From positions 51,781 to 115,780 of the forward strand of contig DXFU01000048.1 in assembly GCA_019114305.1 (NCBI GenBank): a stretch of 64,000 nucleotides of DNA, given 5' to 3'. Position numbers and translations under genes: made by a program. The stretch comes from Candidatus Hungatella pullicola (GTDB taxonomy: Bacteria > Bacillota > Clostridia > Lachnospirales > Lachnospiraceae). The notes below the pieces were generated by a model. It did no database searches and was not told the origin of the DNA. It saw nothing but the letters and a program-made list of their open reading frames with translations. Below, piece by piece: positions 34,933 to 44,707 of the stretch. The first letter of the stretch is position 1. Each line of letters starts with the position of its first letter.

Positions 34933-37161
34933 ATGAGAACCTTGTTTGCCAAAGTGATTATCGATATTTCCAGCGAAAAGGTAGACCGAACCTTTGATTA
35001 CTGTGTGCCTTCCAAGCTGGAGGATCAGATCCATGTAGGCGCCCAGGTACAGGTCCCTTTTGGGAGAGGAAATACTCTTAGAAAGGGGTATGTGGTGGCT
35101 CTGTCCAATCAGACAGATTATACCAGCAGTTCATTAAAAGAGATCTTCAGTCTGGAAAAGGGAAGCGTATCAGCGGAAACTCTTCTTATTGAGCTGGCGT
35201 GGTGGATGAAAGAGCGGTATGGTTCCACTATGAATCAGGCACTGAAAACAGTTCTCCCGGTAAAACAGAAAGTAAAATCTAAGGAGAGCCGGAAGATTCT
35301 GCGGCGTATTTCACCGGACAGTCTGGAAGCGGAGATAGACAAGGCGCGGCAAAAGGGATATAAGGCTCAGGTAAGGCTTCTGTCGGCTCTTAGAGACCAT
35401 GAATGTCTGGAATGGGAAAGGGCAACCAAAGAGCTGGGAATAACTCCTTCCCTTATTAGGACAGCTGAGAAAAAGGGATGGATTTACCTGGAACTTAAGA
35501 CTGTCTACAGAAACCCTCTGGATGGGAAAGAAAGAGGCCAAAGTCAGGTAAAGCTGAATAAAGATCAGGAAGCTGTTGTCCGGGCGTTTGCTCAGGATTA
35601 CAGGGGAGGAATTCGAAAAACCTATTTAATTCACGGTATAACAGGCAGCGGAAAAACAGAGGTATATATGGAACTGATTTCTCAGGTGCTTCAGGCGGGA
35701 AAGCAGGTAATTGTGCTGATTCCTGAGATTGCCCTGACTTACCAGACTGTTTTAAGATTCTATTCCCGCTTCGGGGACAGAATTTCTATTATGAATTCCC
35801 GCCTGTCCCAGGGGGAGCGGTATGATCAGTTTCAAAGAGCAAGAAAGGGTGAAGTAGATATTATGATAGGTCCCAGATCTGCCCTTTTTACCCCTTTTTC
35901 CAACCTGGGACTGATCATTATTGATGAAGAGCATGAAAGCGCCTATAAAAGCGAGACGGCGCCCAGATATCATGCCAGGGAAACTGCGGTAAAAAGAGCT
36001 TCCATGCAGCAGGCTTCGGTGGTTTTAGGTTCTGCTACGCCATCTCTGGAAGCGTATACAAAGGCGCTGAGAGGGGAGTATGTTCTGTTCACTTTGAAAA
36101 AGAGGGCAAAAGCAGACAGTTTTCTGCCTCACACAGAGGTGGTGGATCTTCGAAAGGAGCTGGAGGAAGGAAATAAATCTGTTTTCAGCCGTCTTCTTCA
36201 GAAAAAAATAGAAGAAAGGCTGGCAAAAAGAGAACAGGTGATGCTGTTTATGAACAGGAGAGGGTATGCTAATTTTATTTCCTGCCGTTCCTGCGGAGAA
36301 GCAATGAAATGCCCTCACTGCGATGTAACTCTTACTCTTCACAAAGATCATACTCTTAAATGTCATTACTGCGGCTTTCAGATTCCAGTTCCAGACAGGT
36401 GTCCTCACTGTGGCTCCCCCTATATTGCTCATTTCGGCGCGGGAACCCAAAAAATTCAGGAGCTGGCGGAGAAACGATTTCCCGGTGCCAGAATTCTGCG
36501 GATGGATTTGGATACGACAGCTGGGAAAAATGGTCATGAAGAGATTCTGGCTGCCTTTGGGGCAGGACAGGCGGATATTCTCATAGGAACCCAGATGATT
36601 GTGAAAGGCCACGACTTTCCTAAAGTAACTTTGGTGGGAGTCATAGCTGCGGATGTTTCTCTGTACGCCCCTGATTTCAGAGCAGGTGAGAAAACGTTTC
36701 AGCTTTTAACCCAGGCAGCGGGAAGGGCGGGAAGAGGCGGAAGGCCTGGAGAAGCCATTATACAGACCTACAACCCACAGCATTACAGCATTTCCTGTGC
36801 GGCCGGTCAGGATTATGAAGGATTTTACCGTATGGAAATGGCTTACCGGAAACTAATGGGTTATCCGCCGGCTGCCGTACTTCTTACAGTGCTTCTTTCT
36901 TCCGGAGATGAGATGCTTTTGGATCGTTTTGCTGTGGAGCTGACCAGGTGGCTGGATCCCATAGCGGAAAGAAGAAGGGTGCAGCTTATTGGCCCTGTTC
37001 AGGCACCGGTATACAAAATTAATGATATATATAGAAAAATTTTATATATGAAACAGCAAAACTATGATATACTAATACAGATCAAGAACCAGATTGACGG
37101 TTTGCTGGAGATTAACCCGGAACTGGCCCGCCAGATACTGGTTCAGTATGATTTTTCATAA
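34933..37161 (+). CDS. priA: Primosomal replication helicase PriA
   Basis: A 742-residue 3'-5' DNA helicase that restarts stalled replication forks. It has an N-terminal DNA-binding domain, Walker A GITGSGKTEVY (about 235-245), the DEEH box in IIDEEHESAYK, and the GSATPSLEAY motif III. The zinc module CRSCGEAMKCPHCD with CHYCGF and CPHCGSPYI carries eight Cys. Helicase motifs V and VI are GTQMIVKGHDFPKVTLVGV and TQAAGRAGRGG. It starts the conserved Firmicutes run priA-def-fmt. In Bacillus gmk, rpoZ and coaBC precede it; here murE and murF do. Confidence 0.97.
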   Translation: MRTLFAKVIIDISSEKVDRTFDYCVPSKLEDQIHVGAQVQVPFGRGNTLRKGYVVALSNQTDYTSSSLKEIFSLEKGSVSAETLLIELAWWMKERYGSTMNQALKTVLPVKQKVKSKESRKILRRISPDSLEAEIDKARQKGYKAQVRLLSALRDHECLEWERATKELGITPSLIRTAEKKGWIYLELKTVYRNPLDGKERGQSQVKLNKDQEAVVRAFAQDYRGGIRKTYLIHGITGSGKTEVYMELISQVLQAGKQVIVLIPEIALTYQTVLRFYSRFGDRISIMNSRLSQGERYDQFQRARKGEVDIMIGPRSALFTPFSNLGLIIIDEEHESAYKSETAPRYHARETAVKRASMQQASVVLGSATPSLEAYTKALRGEYVLFTLKKRAKADSFLPHTEVVDLRKELEEGNKSVFSRLLQKKIEERLAKREQVMLFMNRRGYANFISCRSCGEAMKCPHCDVTLTLHKDHTLKCHYCGFQIPVPDRCPHCGSPYIAHFGAGTQKIQELAEKRFPGARILRMDLDTTAGKNGHEEILAAFGAGQADILIGTQMIVKGHDFPKVTLVGVIAADVSLYAPDFRAGEKTFQLLTQAAGRAGRGGRPGEAIIQTYNPQHYSISCAAGQDYEGFYRMEMAYRKLMGYPPAAVLLTVLLSSGDEMLLDRFAVELTRWLDPIAERRRVQLIGPVQAPVYKINDIYRKILYMKQQNYDILIQIKNQIDGLLEINPELARQILVQYDFS

Positions 37162-37180
37162 ATGAGAGGATAGGATAGAT

Positions 37181-37678
37181 ATGGCAATCAGAAAGATCCG
37201 AGTGATCGGAGACGAGATATTAAGAAAAAAATGCAAGCCGGTGAAGGAGATTTCCCCGAGAATTGAAGATTTGGTTGAAGACATGTTTGAAACCATGTAT
37301 GATGCCAACGGAGTTGGTCTTGCAGCTCCGCAGGTAGGGGTTCTGAAGAGAATTGTTGTAATTGATGTGGAAGACGGCAATCAGTATGTCCTGATTAATC
37401 CGGAAATTCTTGAGACCAGAGGAAGTCAGACCGGTTCAGAAGGCTGTTTAAGCGTACCCGGCAAATCAGGAATTGTCACCAGACCGGATTATGTAAAGGT
37501 AAGGGCTTATGATCTTTCTATGGATGTCTTTGAGCTGGAAGGGGAAGGACTTCTTGCCAGAGCTATCTGCCATGAATGCGATCATCTGGAAGGAGATCTT
37601 TACGTAGATAAAGTAGAGGGTGAGCTGGTGGATGTAGCTTCAGAGGAAGACTTTGAGGAAATCGAAGGAGTGGAATAG
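37181..37678 (+). CDS. def: Peptide deformylase
   Basis: A 165-residue metalloenzyme that removes the N-formyl group from new proteins. All three active-site motifs are present: GVGLAAPQVG, EGCLSVPG (metal Cys) and HECDHLEG (two metal His and the catalytic Glu). Its length fits the shorter deformylase type. It is followed by fmt one base after its stop, the usual def-fmt pairing of the formylation cycle. Confidence 0.97.
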   Translation: MAIRKIRVIGDEILRKKCKPVKEISPRIEDLVEDMFETMYDANGVGLAAPQVGVLKRIVVIDVEDGNQYVLINPEILETRGSQTGSEGCLSVPGKSGIVTRPDYVKVRAYDLSMDVFELEGEGLLARAICHECDHLEGDLYVDKVEGELVDVASEEDFEEIEGVE

Positions 37679-37679
37679 A

Positions 37680-38618
37680 ATGAAAATTGTATTTATGGGA
37701 ACCCCGGACTTTTCCGTGCCAGCTTTGGAAGCTCTGGTATCAGCCGGTCATCAGGTTGTTGGAGCAGTAACTCAGCCGGATAAGCCAAAGGGCAGGGGAA
37801 AGGAGATGCAGATGTCTCCGGTGAAAGAAAAGGCCCTTGACCTTGGAATACCGGTATATCAGCCAGTGAAAGCAAGAGATCCGGAGTTTGTAAAGCTTTT
37901 GGAAGAACTGGCTCCCGATGTGATGGTAGTAGTTGCTTTTGGACAGATTCTTTCAAAATCCATTCTGGATATTCCTCCTTATGGCTGTGTCAATATTCAT
38001 GCCTCCCTTCTTCCCAAATACAGAGGGGCTGCCCCCATTCAGTATGCGGTAATTAATGGTGAATCAGAAAGCGGAGTTACGACCATGATGATGGATGAGG
38101 GAATAGATACCGGAGATATGCTGGATCAGGAAAAATTAGTTTTGGCCTCAGATGAGACAGGAGGAAGTCTCCATGATAAGTTAAGTAAACTGGGGGCTGA
38201 ATTAATTATAAAAACCCTTGAGAAACTGGAACGCCATACAGCAGTGCGTACGCCTCAGAAGAATGAAGATGCCTGTTATGTAGGTATGATTAAGAAGAAT
38301 ATGGGAGATATTGACTGGACTATGGATGCGGTTTCCATAGAACGTTTGATCCGCGGATTAAATCCATGGCCAAGTGCTTTTACTTCCTGGAATGGAAAAA
38401 TACTGAAGTTGTGGCAGGCTGACACAGCAGAGGAAGAGTACGAAGGAAGCTGCGGCCAGATAGTGAAGATTACCAGAGACCGGATCTATATAAAGACAGG
38501 AAAAGGCTGTCTTGCGGTGAAGGAACTTCAGCTTCAGGGAAAGAAGCGTATGGAAGTATCGGCTTTTTTACGGGGGTATGAAATAGCAGAAGGTACCATA
38601 CTGGAAAGGAGTATGTGA
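37680..38618 (+). CDS. fmt: Methionyl-tRNA formyltransferase
   Basis: A 312-residue cytoplasmic enzyme that formylates initiator Met-tRNA using 10-formyl-THF. It begins KIVFMGTPDFSVPALEAL and contains the catalytic region INIHASLLPKYRGAAPIQYAV-like (here VNIHASLLPKYRG) and the ligand block MMDEGIDTGDML. The C-terminal tRNA-binding domain is present (RLIRGLNPWPSAF). The start at 37680 is one base past the def stop, with GAAGGAGTGG inside the end of def; a start at 37653 would add nine unlikely residues. Its cofactor is produced by fhs upstream. Confidence 0.97.
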   Translation: MKIVFMGTPDFSVPALEALVSAGHQVVGAVTQPDKPKGRGKEMQMSPVKEKALDLGIPVYQPVKARDPEFVKLLEELAPDVMVVVAFGQILSKSILDIPPYGCVNIHASLLPKYRGAAPIQYAVINGESESGVTTMMMDEGIDTGDMLDQEKLVLASDETGGSLHDKLSKLGAELIIKTLEKLERHTAVRTPQKNEDACYVGMIKKNMGDIDWTMDAVSIERLIRGLNPWPSAFTSWNGKILKLWQADTAEEEYEGSCGQIVKITRDRIYIKTGKGCLAVKELQLQGKKRMEVSAFLRGYEIAEGTILERSM

Positions 38619-38622
38619 CATT

Positions 38623-39339
38623 ATGTTTTATGGCGGTATGATGGGATATTATTTTGATCCTACATGGATTCTGGTTATAATAGGTGCAATTTTGTCACTG
38701 GCGGCCTCTTCCCTGGTAAACAGTACGTTTCGCAGGTACTCCCGGGTAAGAAGCATGTCTGGAATGACCGGCGGCGAAGCAGCCAGGCGGATTTTAAATT
38801 CCCAGGGGATTTTTGACGTTCAGGTCAGAGAAGTGAGAGGACAGCTGACAGATCATTACGATCCCAGAACAAAGATAGTAAATCTGTCTGAATCGGTTTA
38901 CGCCTCCACCTCTGTCGCTGCCATTGGCGTGGCTGCCCACGAATGCGGCCATGCAATCCAGGACAACAGAGGCTATGTGCCCCTAAGACTTAGAACCGCT
39001 ATTGTTCCTGTAGCCAATATTGGCTCTCAGGCGGCATTCCCGCTGATTATTCTCGGGGTGATTATCGGAGGGCTCGGCTCTCCGCTGGTTCAGATTGGAT
39101 TGATTTTATTTTCCCTGGCTGTTATATTTCAGCTGGTGACCCTTCCCGTTGAAGTCAATGCTTCCAGAAGGGCGGTAACTCTTTTAGGGCAGGTTGGGAT
39201 TCTAGGAGATGAAGAACTGGGACACACAAAAAAGGTGCTGGGCGCTGCTGCCCTTACCTATGTAGCTGCACTGGCTTCTTCCATCCTTCAGCTATTAAGG
39301 CTGGTGATTCTGTTTGGAGGACGGAGAGACAATGACTAA
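38623..39339 (+). CDS. Zinc metallopeptidase, YugP type
   Basis: A 238-residue membrane protein of the neutral zinc metallopeptidase family (Zn_peptidase_2). An N-terminal membrane helix (about 12-30) is followed by a soluble stretch with the zinc motif HECGH in AAHECGHAIQ. Further hydrophobic helices follow (about 128-175 and 205-230), with VEVNASRRAV, also family-typical, between them. Physiological substrates are unknown. It is inserted between fmt and rsmB, a common arrangement in Clostridia. It overlaps rsmB by 8 bases. Confidence 0.9.
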   Translation: MFYGGMMGYYFDPTWILVIIGAILSLAASSLVNSTFRRYSRVRSMSGMTGGEAARRILNSQGIFDVQVREVRGQLTDHYDPRTKIVNLSESVYASTSVAAIGVAAHECGHAIQDNRGYVPLRLRTAIVPVANIGSQAAFPLIILGVIIGGLGSPLVQIGLILFSLAVIFQLVTLPVEVNASRRAVTLLGQVGILGDEELGHTKKVLGAAALTYVAALASSILQLLRLVILFGGRRDND

Positions 39340-40672
39340 GAACACCGATGCCAGAGAAATTGTTGTGGACGCTCTTGTTGAAATTCTTGAAAAGGAAGGC
39401 TACAGCCATAAGGTCCTTTCCCAGGCCCTCAGCAAATACCAGTATCTGGAAAAGCAGGAACGTTCTTTCATAACCAGGGTCACGGAAGGAACCATAGAAT
39501 ACCTTATTCAGATAGATTCGGTTCTTGATTCTTGTTTAAAAACAAAAGTAAAGAAAATGAAACCGGTAATCCGCACCATTCTCCGCATGTCTGTATATCA
39601 GATTCTTTATATGGATCGGGTTCCTGATTCCGCCGTGTGCAATGAAGCAGTAAAGCTGGCGGCGAAACGGGGATTTGTTGGGCTGAAAGGTTTTGTAAAC
39701 GGTGTCCTTCGTACCATTGTAAGGGAAAAAGAAAGGTTTCAGTGGGATGACGATTCACTTAAGTATTCCATGCCTTCCTGGCTTCTAGACCTTTGGAAAA
39801 AGGCTTATGGAAGAAAGACAGCCATAACAATTGCTGAGGCGTTTTTAAATCCCAGCAGGCTGACGGTCAGATGCAACTTGGACCGTGCCTCCAAAGAAGA
39901 TATTCTAAAAAGCCTGAAATCTCAGGGGGCTGCTGTTTCAGAATCCCAGATTTCAAGCGCAATTCTTTATTTGGACCGAATGGATTATTTGGAATGTCTG
40001 GAGGCTTTTCAGAAGGGCTGGATTCAGGTGCAGGATTTAAGTTCCAGTCTGGTGGGAGAGGCAGCAGATCCGAATCCAGGAAGCTATGTGATAGATGTCT
40101 GCGGTGCGCCGGGCGGAAAAAGCCTGCACATTGCAGATAAACTGAAAAATACCGGTATGGTGGAGGTGAGGGATCTTACCTGGCAGAAGGTAAGCCTAAT
40201 ACAGGAGAATATCGCCAGAACCGGGTATAAAAATATCTTTGCAAAGGCATGGGATGCCCTTGTTTTAGATGAGGATTCTATAGAAAAGGCAGATCTGGTG
40301 CTTGCAGATCTGCCATGTTCTGGTCTTGGGATTATTGGAAGAAAGCCTGAGATCAAATATCGTATGACCGCAGATAAGCTTAAGGAGCTGGCTGCTCTTC
40401 AGAGAGAGATCCTGTCTGTGGTTCAGTCCTACGTAAAACCGGGGGGAAAGCTGATTTTCAGCACATGTACCATAAACCCCATGGAGAATGAGGAAAACCG
40501 GAATTGGTTTTTAAAGAATTATCCTTTTGAGCCTGTCAGCTTAGAAGAAAAATTGGGAACGGCCTTTAAAGAGCCTTCTCTGAAAGACGGATACATCCAG
40601 CTTCTTCCTGGAATCCATCCTTGCGACGGCTTTTTTATTGCGGCATTTAAAAAAGGAATAAAAGATGAATAA
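39332..40672 (+). CDS. rsmB: 16S rRNA cytosine-967 C5-methyltransferase
   Basis: A 446-residue S-adenosylmethionine-dependent rRNA methyltransferase. The N-terminal NusB-like RNA-binding domain (about 1-140) is followed by a Rossmann catalytic domain with VIDVCGAPGGKSLHIAD. The two catalytic Cys motifs are DLPCSGLGIIGRKPEIKYR and STCTINPMENEENR. The ATG at 39332 is chosen for the TTTGGAGG site; a start at 39314 would add six residues. The gene overlaps both neighbours, and the order fmt-peptidase-rsmB-rlmN matches Firmicutes operons. Confidence 0.96.
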   Translation: MTKNTDAREIVVDALVEILEKEGYSHKVLSQALSKYQYLEKQERSFITRVTEGTIEYLIQIDSVLDSCLKTKVKKMKPVIRTILRMSVYQILYMDRVPDSAVCNEAVKLAAKRGFVGLKGFVNGVLRTIVREKERFQWDDDSLKYSMPSWLLDLWKKAYGRKTAITIAEAFLNPSRLTVRCNLDRASKEDILKSLKSQGAAVSESQISSAILYLDRMDYLECLEAFQKGWIQVQDLSSSLVGEAADPNPGSYVIDVCGAPGGKSLHIADKLKNTGMVEVRDLTWQKVSLIQENIARTGYKNIFAKAWDALVLDEDSIEKADLVLADLPCSGLGIIGRKPEIKYRMTADKLKELAALQREILSVVQSYVKPGGKLIFSTCTINPMENEENRNWFLKNYPFEPVSLEEKLGTAFKEPSLKDGYIQLLPGIHPCDGFFIAAFKKGIKDE

Positions 40673-41726
40673 AACAGATATAAAATCTCTTGATTTGCAG
40701 GAATTAACAGAATATTTAGAGTCTATAGGTGAAAAGCCATTTAGGGCCAAGCAGATTTATGACTGGATTCATGTGAAACTGGTTTCTGATTATGATGAGA
40801 TGTCCAACCTTTCCAAAACTTTAAGAGAAAAGCTGAAAGATGAGACAGAGCTTATAAATCTGGGTGTGATAGAAGAGAGAATATCCGCTGTAGACGGAAC
40901 CAGAAAATACCTGTTTGGCTTGTCTGACGGCAATATTATTGAAAGCGTGCTGATGAAATATAAACATGGCAATTCCGTATGTATTTCCTCCCAGGTGGGC
41001 TGCCGTATGGGCTGCAGATTCTGTGCCTCAACCTTGGACGGTCTGGAACGGAATTTGAAACCGTCAGAGATGCTGGATCAAATTTACCGAATTCAGAAGA
41101 TTACCGGAGAGAGAGTGTCTAATGTGGTAGTTATGGGGTCTGGGGAGCCATTGGATAATTATGATAATCTGCTGCGGTTTATCCGTCTGCTGACAGACGA
41201 CAACGGCCTTCATATCAGCCAGAGAAATATAACGGTATCTACCTGCGGTCTTGTACCTAAGATCCGAGCACTTGCAGGCGAAAATCTTCAGATTACTCTG
41301 GCTCTTTCTCTTCACGCACCTAACGATCAGGTGAGAAGAGAATTGATGCCTATTGCCAGAACTTATGAGCTTAAGGATGTTCTGGAGGCCTGTCAGGAAT
41401 ACTTTGAGAAGACCGGCCGTCGGCTTACATTTGAGTACAGTCTGGTAAAGGGGGTTAACGACAATCTTCAGGAGGCCAGAGCGCTGGCGGACCTTTTAAA
41501 GGGACATCAGGGCCATGTAAACCTGATCCCGGTTAATCCTATTAAGGAGAGAGACTACGTTCAGTCAGATAAAAAAGCGATTCAGTCTTTCAAAGAATAC
41601 CTGGAGAGAAAAGGAATTAATGTTACGGTAAGAAGAGAAATGGGCCGTGATATCAGCGGGGCATGCGGCCAGCTGAGAAGGGGTTTTTTGAGCAGTGAAA
41701 TGAAGGAAAGTGAGGGGAAAGTATGA
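40665..41726 (+). CDS. rlmN: 23S rRNA A2503 / tRNA A37 C2-methyltransferase
   Basis: A 353-residue radical-SAM enzyme that methylates C2 of adenosine 2503 in 23S rRNA and A37 in some tRNAs. The cluster motif is CRMGCRFC (Cys113, 117, 120). The methyl-carrying Cys334 is in SGACGQLRR, and VVMGSGEPLDNYDN is the SAM region. This is RlmN and not Cfr, judged by the chromosomal synteny with rsmB and the phosphatase/kinase pair. It overlaps rsmB by 8 bases and the phosphatase gene by 4. Confidence 0.97.
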   Translation: MNKTDIKSLDLQELTEYLESIGEKPFRAKQIYDWIHVKLVSDYDEMSNLSKTLREKLKDETELINLGVIEERISAVDGTRKYLFGLSDGNIIESVLMKYKHGNSVCISSQVGCRMGCRFCASTLDGLERNLKPSEMLDQIYRIQKITGERVSNVVVMGSGEPLDNYDNLLRFIRLLTDDNGLHISQRNITVSTCGLVPKIRALAGENLQITLALSLHAPNDQVRRELMPIARTYELKDVLEACQEYFEKTGRRLTFEYSLVKGVNDNLQEARALADLLKGHQGHVNLIPVNPIKERDYVQSDKKAIQSFKEYLERKGINVTVRREMGRDISGACGQLRRGFLSSEMKESEGKV

Positions 41727-42466
41727 AGGCGTGCGCACAGACAGACAGAGGACGTACCCGCAGTATGAATCAGGATTTTGTGTATGCGTCACTGCAGCCT
41801 GTAGGTGATCTTCCCAACCTTTTTCTGGTCGCAGATGGGATGGGGGGGCACCAGGCGGGAGATTATGCTTCCAGATATATTGTTGAAAAACTATCCGCCT
41901 ATCTTCGTCAGGCCCGGGGTACCCAAATTGTGTCTCTTTTAAGAGAGGGAATCCAGAAAGCCAACCATATGCTCTACAGCGAATCCATGAACCGGACGGA
42001 ACTCAGGGGAATGGGAACCACTTTGGTCGCAGCAGTCATTGACGGGGATACCATGTACGTGGCCAATGTTGGAGACAGCCGGCTGTATCTTGTGAGAGAT
42101 TGTTTAAAGCAGGTGACAAGGGATCATTCCTTTGTGGAGGAAATGGTATCATTAGGAAAGCTGGAACGAGGCAGCAGAGATTACAGAGACCAGAAAAATA
42201 TTATTACCAGGGCTGTAGGCATGGAAGACCGCTTGGAAATTGATTTTTTTGAAGTGGGACTGGAACCGGGAGATTATGTTCTCATGTGTTCTGACGGGCT
42301 GAGCAATATGCTGGAAGATGCGGAGCTGGAGGAAATCATCTGTTCTGACCTTTCCCTGGAGGAAAAGACGGAAAAGCTGATTACAGTGGCAAATGATAAT
42401 GGCGGTAGAGATAATATATCCGTGATTTTGATTGAGCCTGAAATCGGTGAGGAGGTAAGGGTATGA
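41723..42466 (+). CDS. prpC: PP2C-type Ser/Thr phosphatase (PrpC/Stp)
   Basis: A 247-residue metal-dependent phosphatase that reverses phosphorylation by the adjacent kinase. Metal-site blocks are DGMGGHQAGDYAS, VANVGDSRLYLVRD, MCSDGLSNML and the C-terminal GRDNISVILIEP. The early segment TDRGRTRSMNQDF holds the usual Arg and Asp. It overlaps rlmN and the kinase gene by 4 bases each, giving tight translational coupling. Confidence 0.97.
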   Translation: MKACAQTDRGRTRSMNQDFVYASLQPVGDLPNLFLVADGMGGHQAGDYASRYIVEKLSAYLRQARGTQIVSLLREGIQKANHMLYSESMNRTELRGMGTTLVAAVIDGDTMYVANVGDSRLYLVRDCLKQVTRDHSFVEEMVSLGKLERGSRDYRDQKNIITRAVGMEDRLEIDFFEVGLEPGDYVLMCSDGLSNMLEDAELEEIICSDLSLEEKTEKLITVANDNGGRDNISVILIEPEIGEEVRV

Positions 42467-44694
42467 TTTTACGACCAGGGACATTTTTGCAGAACAGATA
42501 TGAGATACTGGAACAAATTGGCTCCGGTGGGATGTCAGATGTGTATAAGGCCCTGTGCCATAAATTAAACCGAACGGTTGCTATTAAGGTTTTGAAGGAA
42601 GAGTTCAGCCAGGATCTTAACTTTGTCAGCAAGTTTAAGATGGAAGCTCAGGCCGCAGCCGGACTTTCCCATCCAAACATTGTCAGCATCTATGACGTAG
42701 TAGATGAAGGCAGCCTTCACTACATAGTTATGGAGCTTATTGAAGGGATCACCCTTAAAAATTATATTGCCCAAAAAGGCTTTTTAGATAACCAGGAGAC
42801 AATCGGCATTGCCATACAGGTAGCAGAGGGAATTGAGGCTGCTCATCAGCAGGGAATTATTCACAGAGATATTAAGCCTCAGAATATTATTATTGCCAGA
42901 GACGGCAAAGTAAAGGTGGCTGATTTTGGTATTGCAAGAGCGGCTTCCAGTCAGACGGTCAATGTAACTGCTATGGGATCCGTTCACTATATTTCACCGG
43001 AACAGGCCAGGGGCGGTTACTGTGATATCCGAAGTGATGTGTATTCCCTTGGAATTACCATGTATGAGATGAGCACCGGCCGTCTGCCTTTTCAGGGTGA
43101 TAATACGGTTACTGTGGCTTTGGCCCATTTGGAGGATGCGGTAACGCCTCCCAGCCTTTATAACCAGGAAATTTCTGTAAGTCTTGAGAATATTATCCTG
43201 AAATGTACGGAGAAAAAGCCGGAGTTTCGTTACGGATCCATGCAGGAGGTGATTGGTGACTTAAGACAGGCTCTTGTAAATCCTAACGGCGATTTTGTGC
43301 ATCAGGTAGCCCCGGATATTGATTCCCAAACTGTGATTATCGGACAGCCTGAGCTGGAACAGATTCGTGAAGGAAGAAAACCGGTTAAAGAGGGGCCGGC
43401 TTCGGGGACGCGGGAGTCCAAATACCAGGGACCGCGGGCAGAACGTCAGGATGGATCTGTTTATGAATCCCGTTCTCATGAATCTCATTCACAGTATGCT
43501 GAGAGAGAAAGGGAGTCTGTGCGCAGAAGCAGGGCTTCCGCGGACAAAAAAAGAAGAAAGAATGAAGATGACATTAATCCCGGTATAGAGAAAATTCTCA
43601 CAGCGGCAGGAATTGTGGCGGCTATTCTCATTGTAGCTATATTGATTTTTGTATTTGCCAGATTAGGAGGCCTGATTCATACCGGCGTTGCAACAGAAAC
43701 TTCTGCCTCTACAGAAGCTACAGAGAGTTCTACCGAAGAATCCACGGTTGGAGCAGAACAGGTTTATATGCCGGAGATAGAAGGCCTATCTGAAGAGGAG
43801 GCCAGGGAAAAACTAAAGGAAATCGGCAGCCTGGATATGAAAATATCAGACTATGAGTTTTCCGATACGGTAGAGGAGGGGGATGTGATCTCTCAGGATC
43901 CCAAGGTTAATCAGCTGGTAGACAGATATTCTTCTGTCTCTGTAGTAATCAGCAAGGGACCGGAGTTTAAAGAGGTTGACTTATCTTCCCTGAATCTGGA
44001 AGGTCAAGCCCTTGAGACAGCAAGAACCCTTTTGACAAACAGAAACCTACAGGTTAAGGTGGAGAACATTAACAGCAATACTGTTCCTAAGGGAAATGTA
44101 GTCAGCTACAGTCCTTCAGACCCGAAAGAGGGAGACACAGTTACTCTGTCTGTCAGTATGGGACCTGCCCTTGTCAATCCGGTAACCGTTCCTAATATTG
44201 TAGGACAGGACATGGAAGTGGGCGCTGAAATGCTGACCGAAGCGGGACTGACTGTGGGAACCGTCAGCGAGGAATCTTCTGAGGAGATAGCGGAAGGGCT
44301 GATTATCAGCCAGTCCATTGAAAAAGATACTCAGGTAGAGGGCGGAACAGCTGTTGACTATGTGGTAAGCACAGGATCGGCTCAGCAGAAACAGTACAGA
44401 TATTTGGCATCCATCAATGAATCCTATCCTCTTCAAAATGTAGTGGGTCCGGGTGCCTCTGCCATGCAGATGAACATTAAAGTGCAGTTAAAGCAGACAG
44501 TAGACGGAAAAGATGTCATTACCACTTTGATGGAGCCTGTAAGCATTAAAGGCGATCAGCAGCTTCCCGTGTATTTTAAAAATATTGAGGGTGCCTATGG
44601 CGTTACCAGCGGAGAAATTCAGATTGTAAACGCTGATTCCGGTCAGGTGCTTCACTCTTATACGGTTACCTTTGTACCGGTGCCCTTGTCTTAA
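42463..44694 (+). CDS. prkC: PASTA-domain Ser/Thr protein kinase (PrkC/Stk)
   Basis: A 743-residue transmembrane kinase that senses cell-wall fragments and tunes wall synthesis and growth. The kinase domain (about 10-275) has GSGGMSDVY, Lys42, HRDIKPQN with catalytic Asp136, DFG with Asp154 and SPEQARGG. An unusual Arg/Ser/Glu-rich juxtamembrane linker spans about 300-378. One membrane helix follows (about 380-402), then a Ser/Thr/Glu-rich spacer. Three PASTA repeats run from about 427 to 645: MPEIEGLSEEEARE, a middle one that lacks the usual P at its start, and VPNIVGQDMEVGAEML. A further 95-residue C-terminal domain of unknown role comes last. Confidence 0.96.
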   Translation: MILRPGTFLQNRYEILEQIGSGGMSDVYKALCHKLNRTVAIKVLKEEFSQDLNFVSKFKMEAQAAAGLSHPNIVSIYDVVDEGSLHYIVMELIEGITLKNYIAQKGFLDNQETIGIAIQVAEGIEAAHQQGIIHRDIKPQNIIIARDGKVKVADFGIARAASSQTVNVTAMGSVHYISPEQARGGYCDIRSDVYSLGITMYEMSTGRLPFQGDNTVTVALAHLEDAVTPPSLYNQEISVSLENIILKCTEKKPEFRYGSMQEVIGDLRQALVNPNGDFVHQVAPDIDSQTVIIGQPELEQIREGRKPVKEGPASGTRESKYQGPRAERQDGSVYESRSHESHSQYAERERESVRRSRASADKKRRKNEDDINPGIEKILTAAGIVAAILIVAILIFVFARLGGLIHTGVATETSASTEATESSTEESTVGAEQVYMPEIEGLSEEEAREKLKEIGSLDMKISDYEFSDTVEEGDVISQDPKVNQLVDRYSSVSVVISKGPEFKEVDLSSLNLEGQALETARTLLTNRNLQVKVENINSNTVPKGNVVSYSPSDPKEGDTVTLSVSMGPALVNPVTVPNIVGQDMEVGAEMLTEAGLTVGTVSEESSEEIAEGLIISQSIEKDTQVEGGTAVDYVVSTGSAQQKQYRYLASINESYPLQNVVGPGASAMQMNIKVQLKQTVDGKDVITTLMEPVSIKGDQQLPVYFKNIEGAYGVTSGEIQIVNADSGQVLHSYTVTFVPVPLS

Positions 44695-44707
44695 AGGTTA
44701 GTAAATT

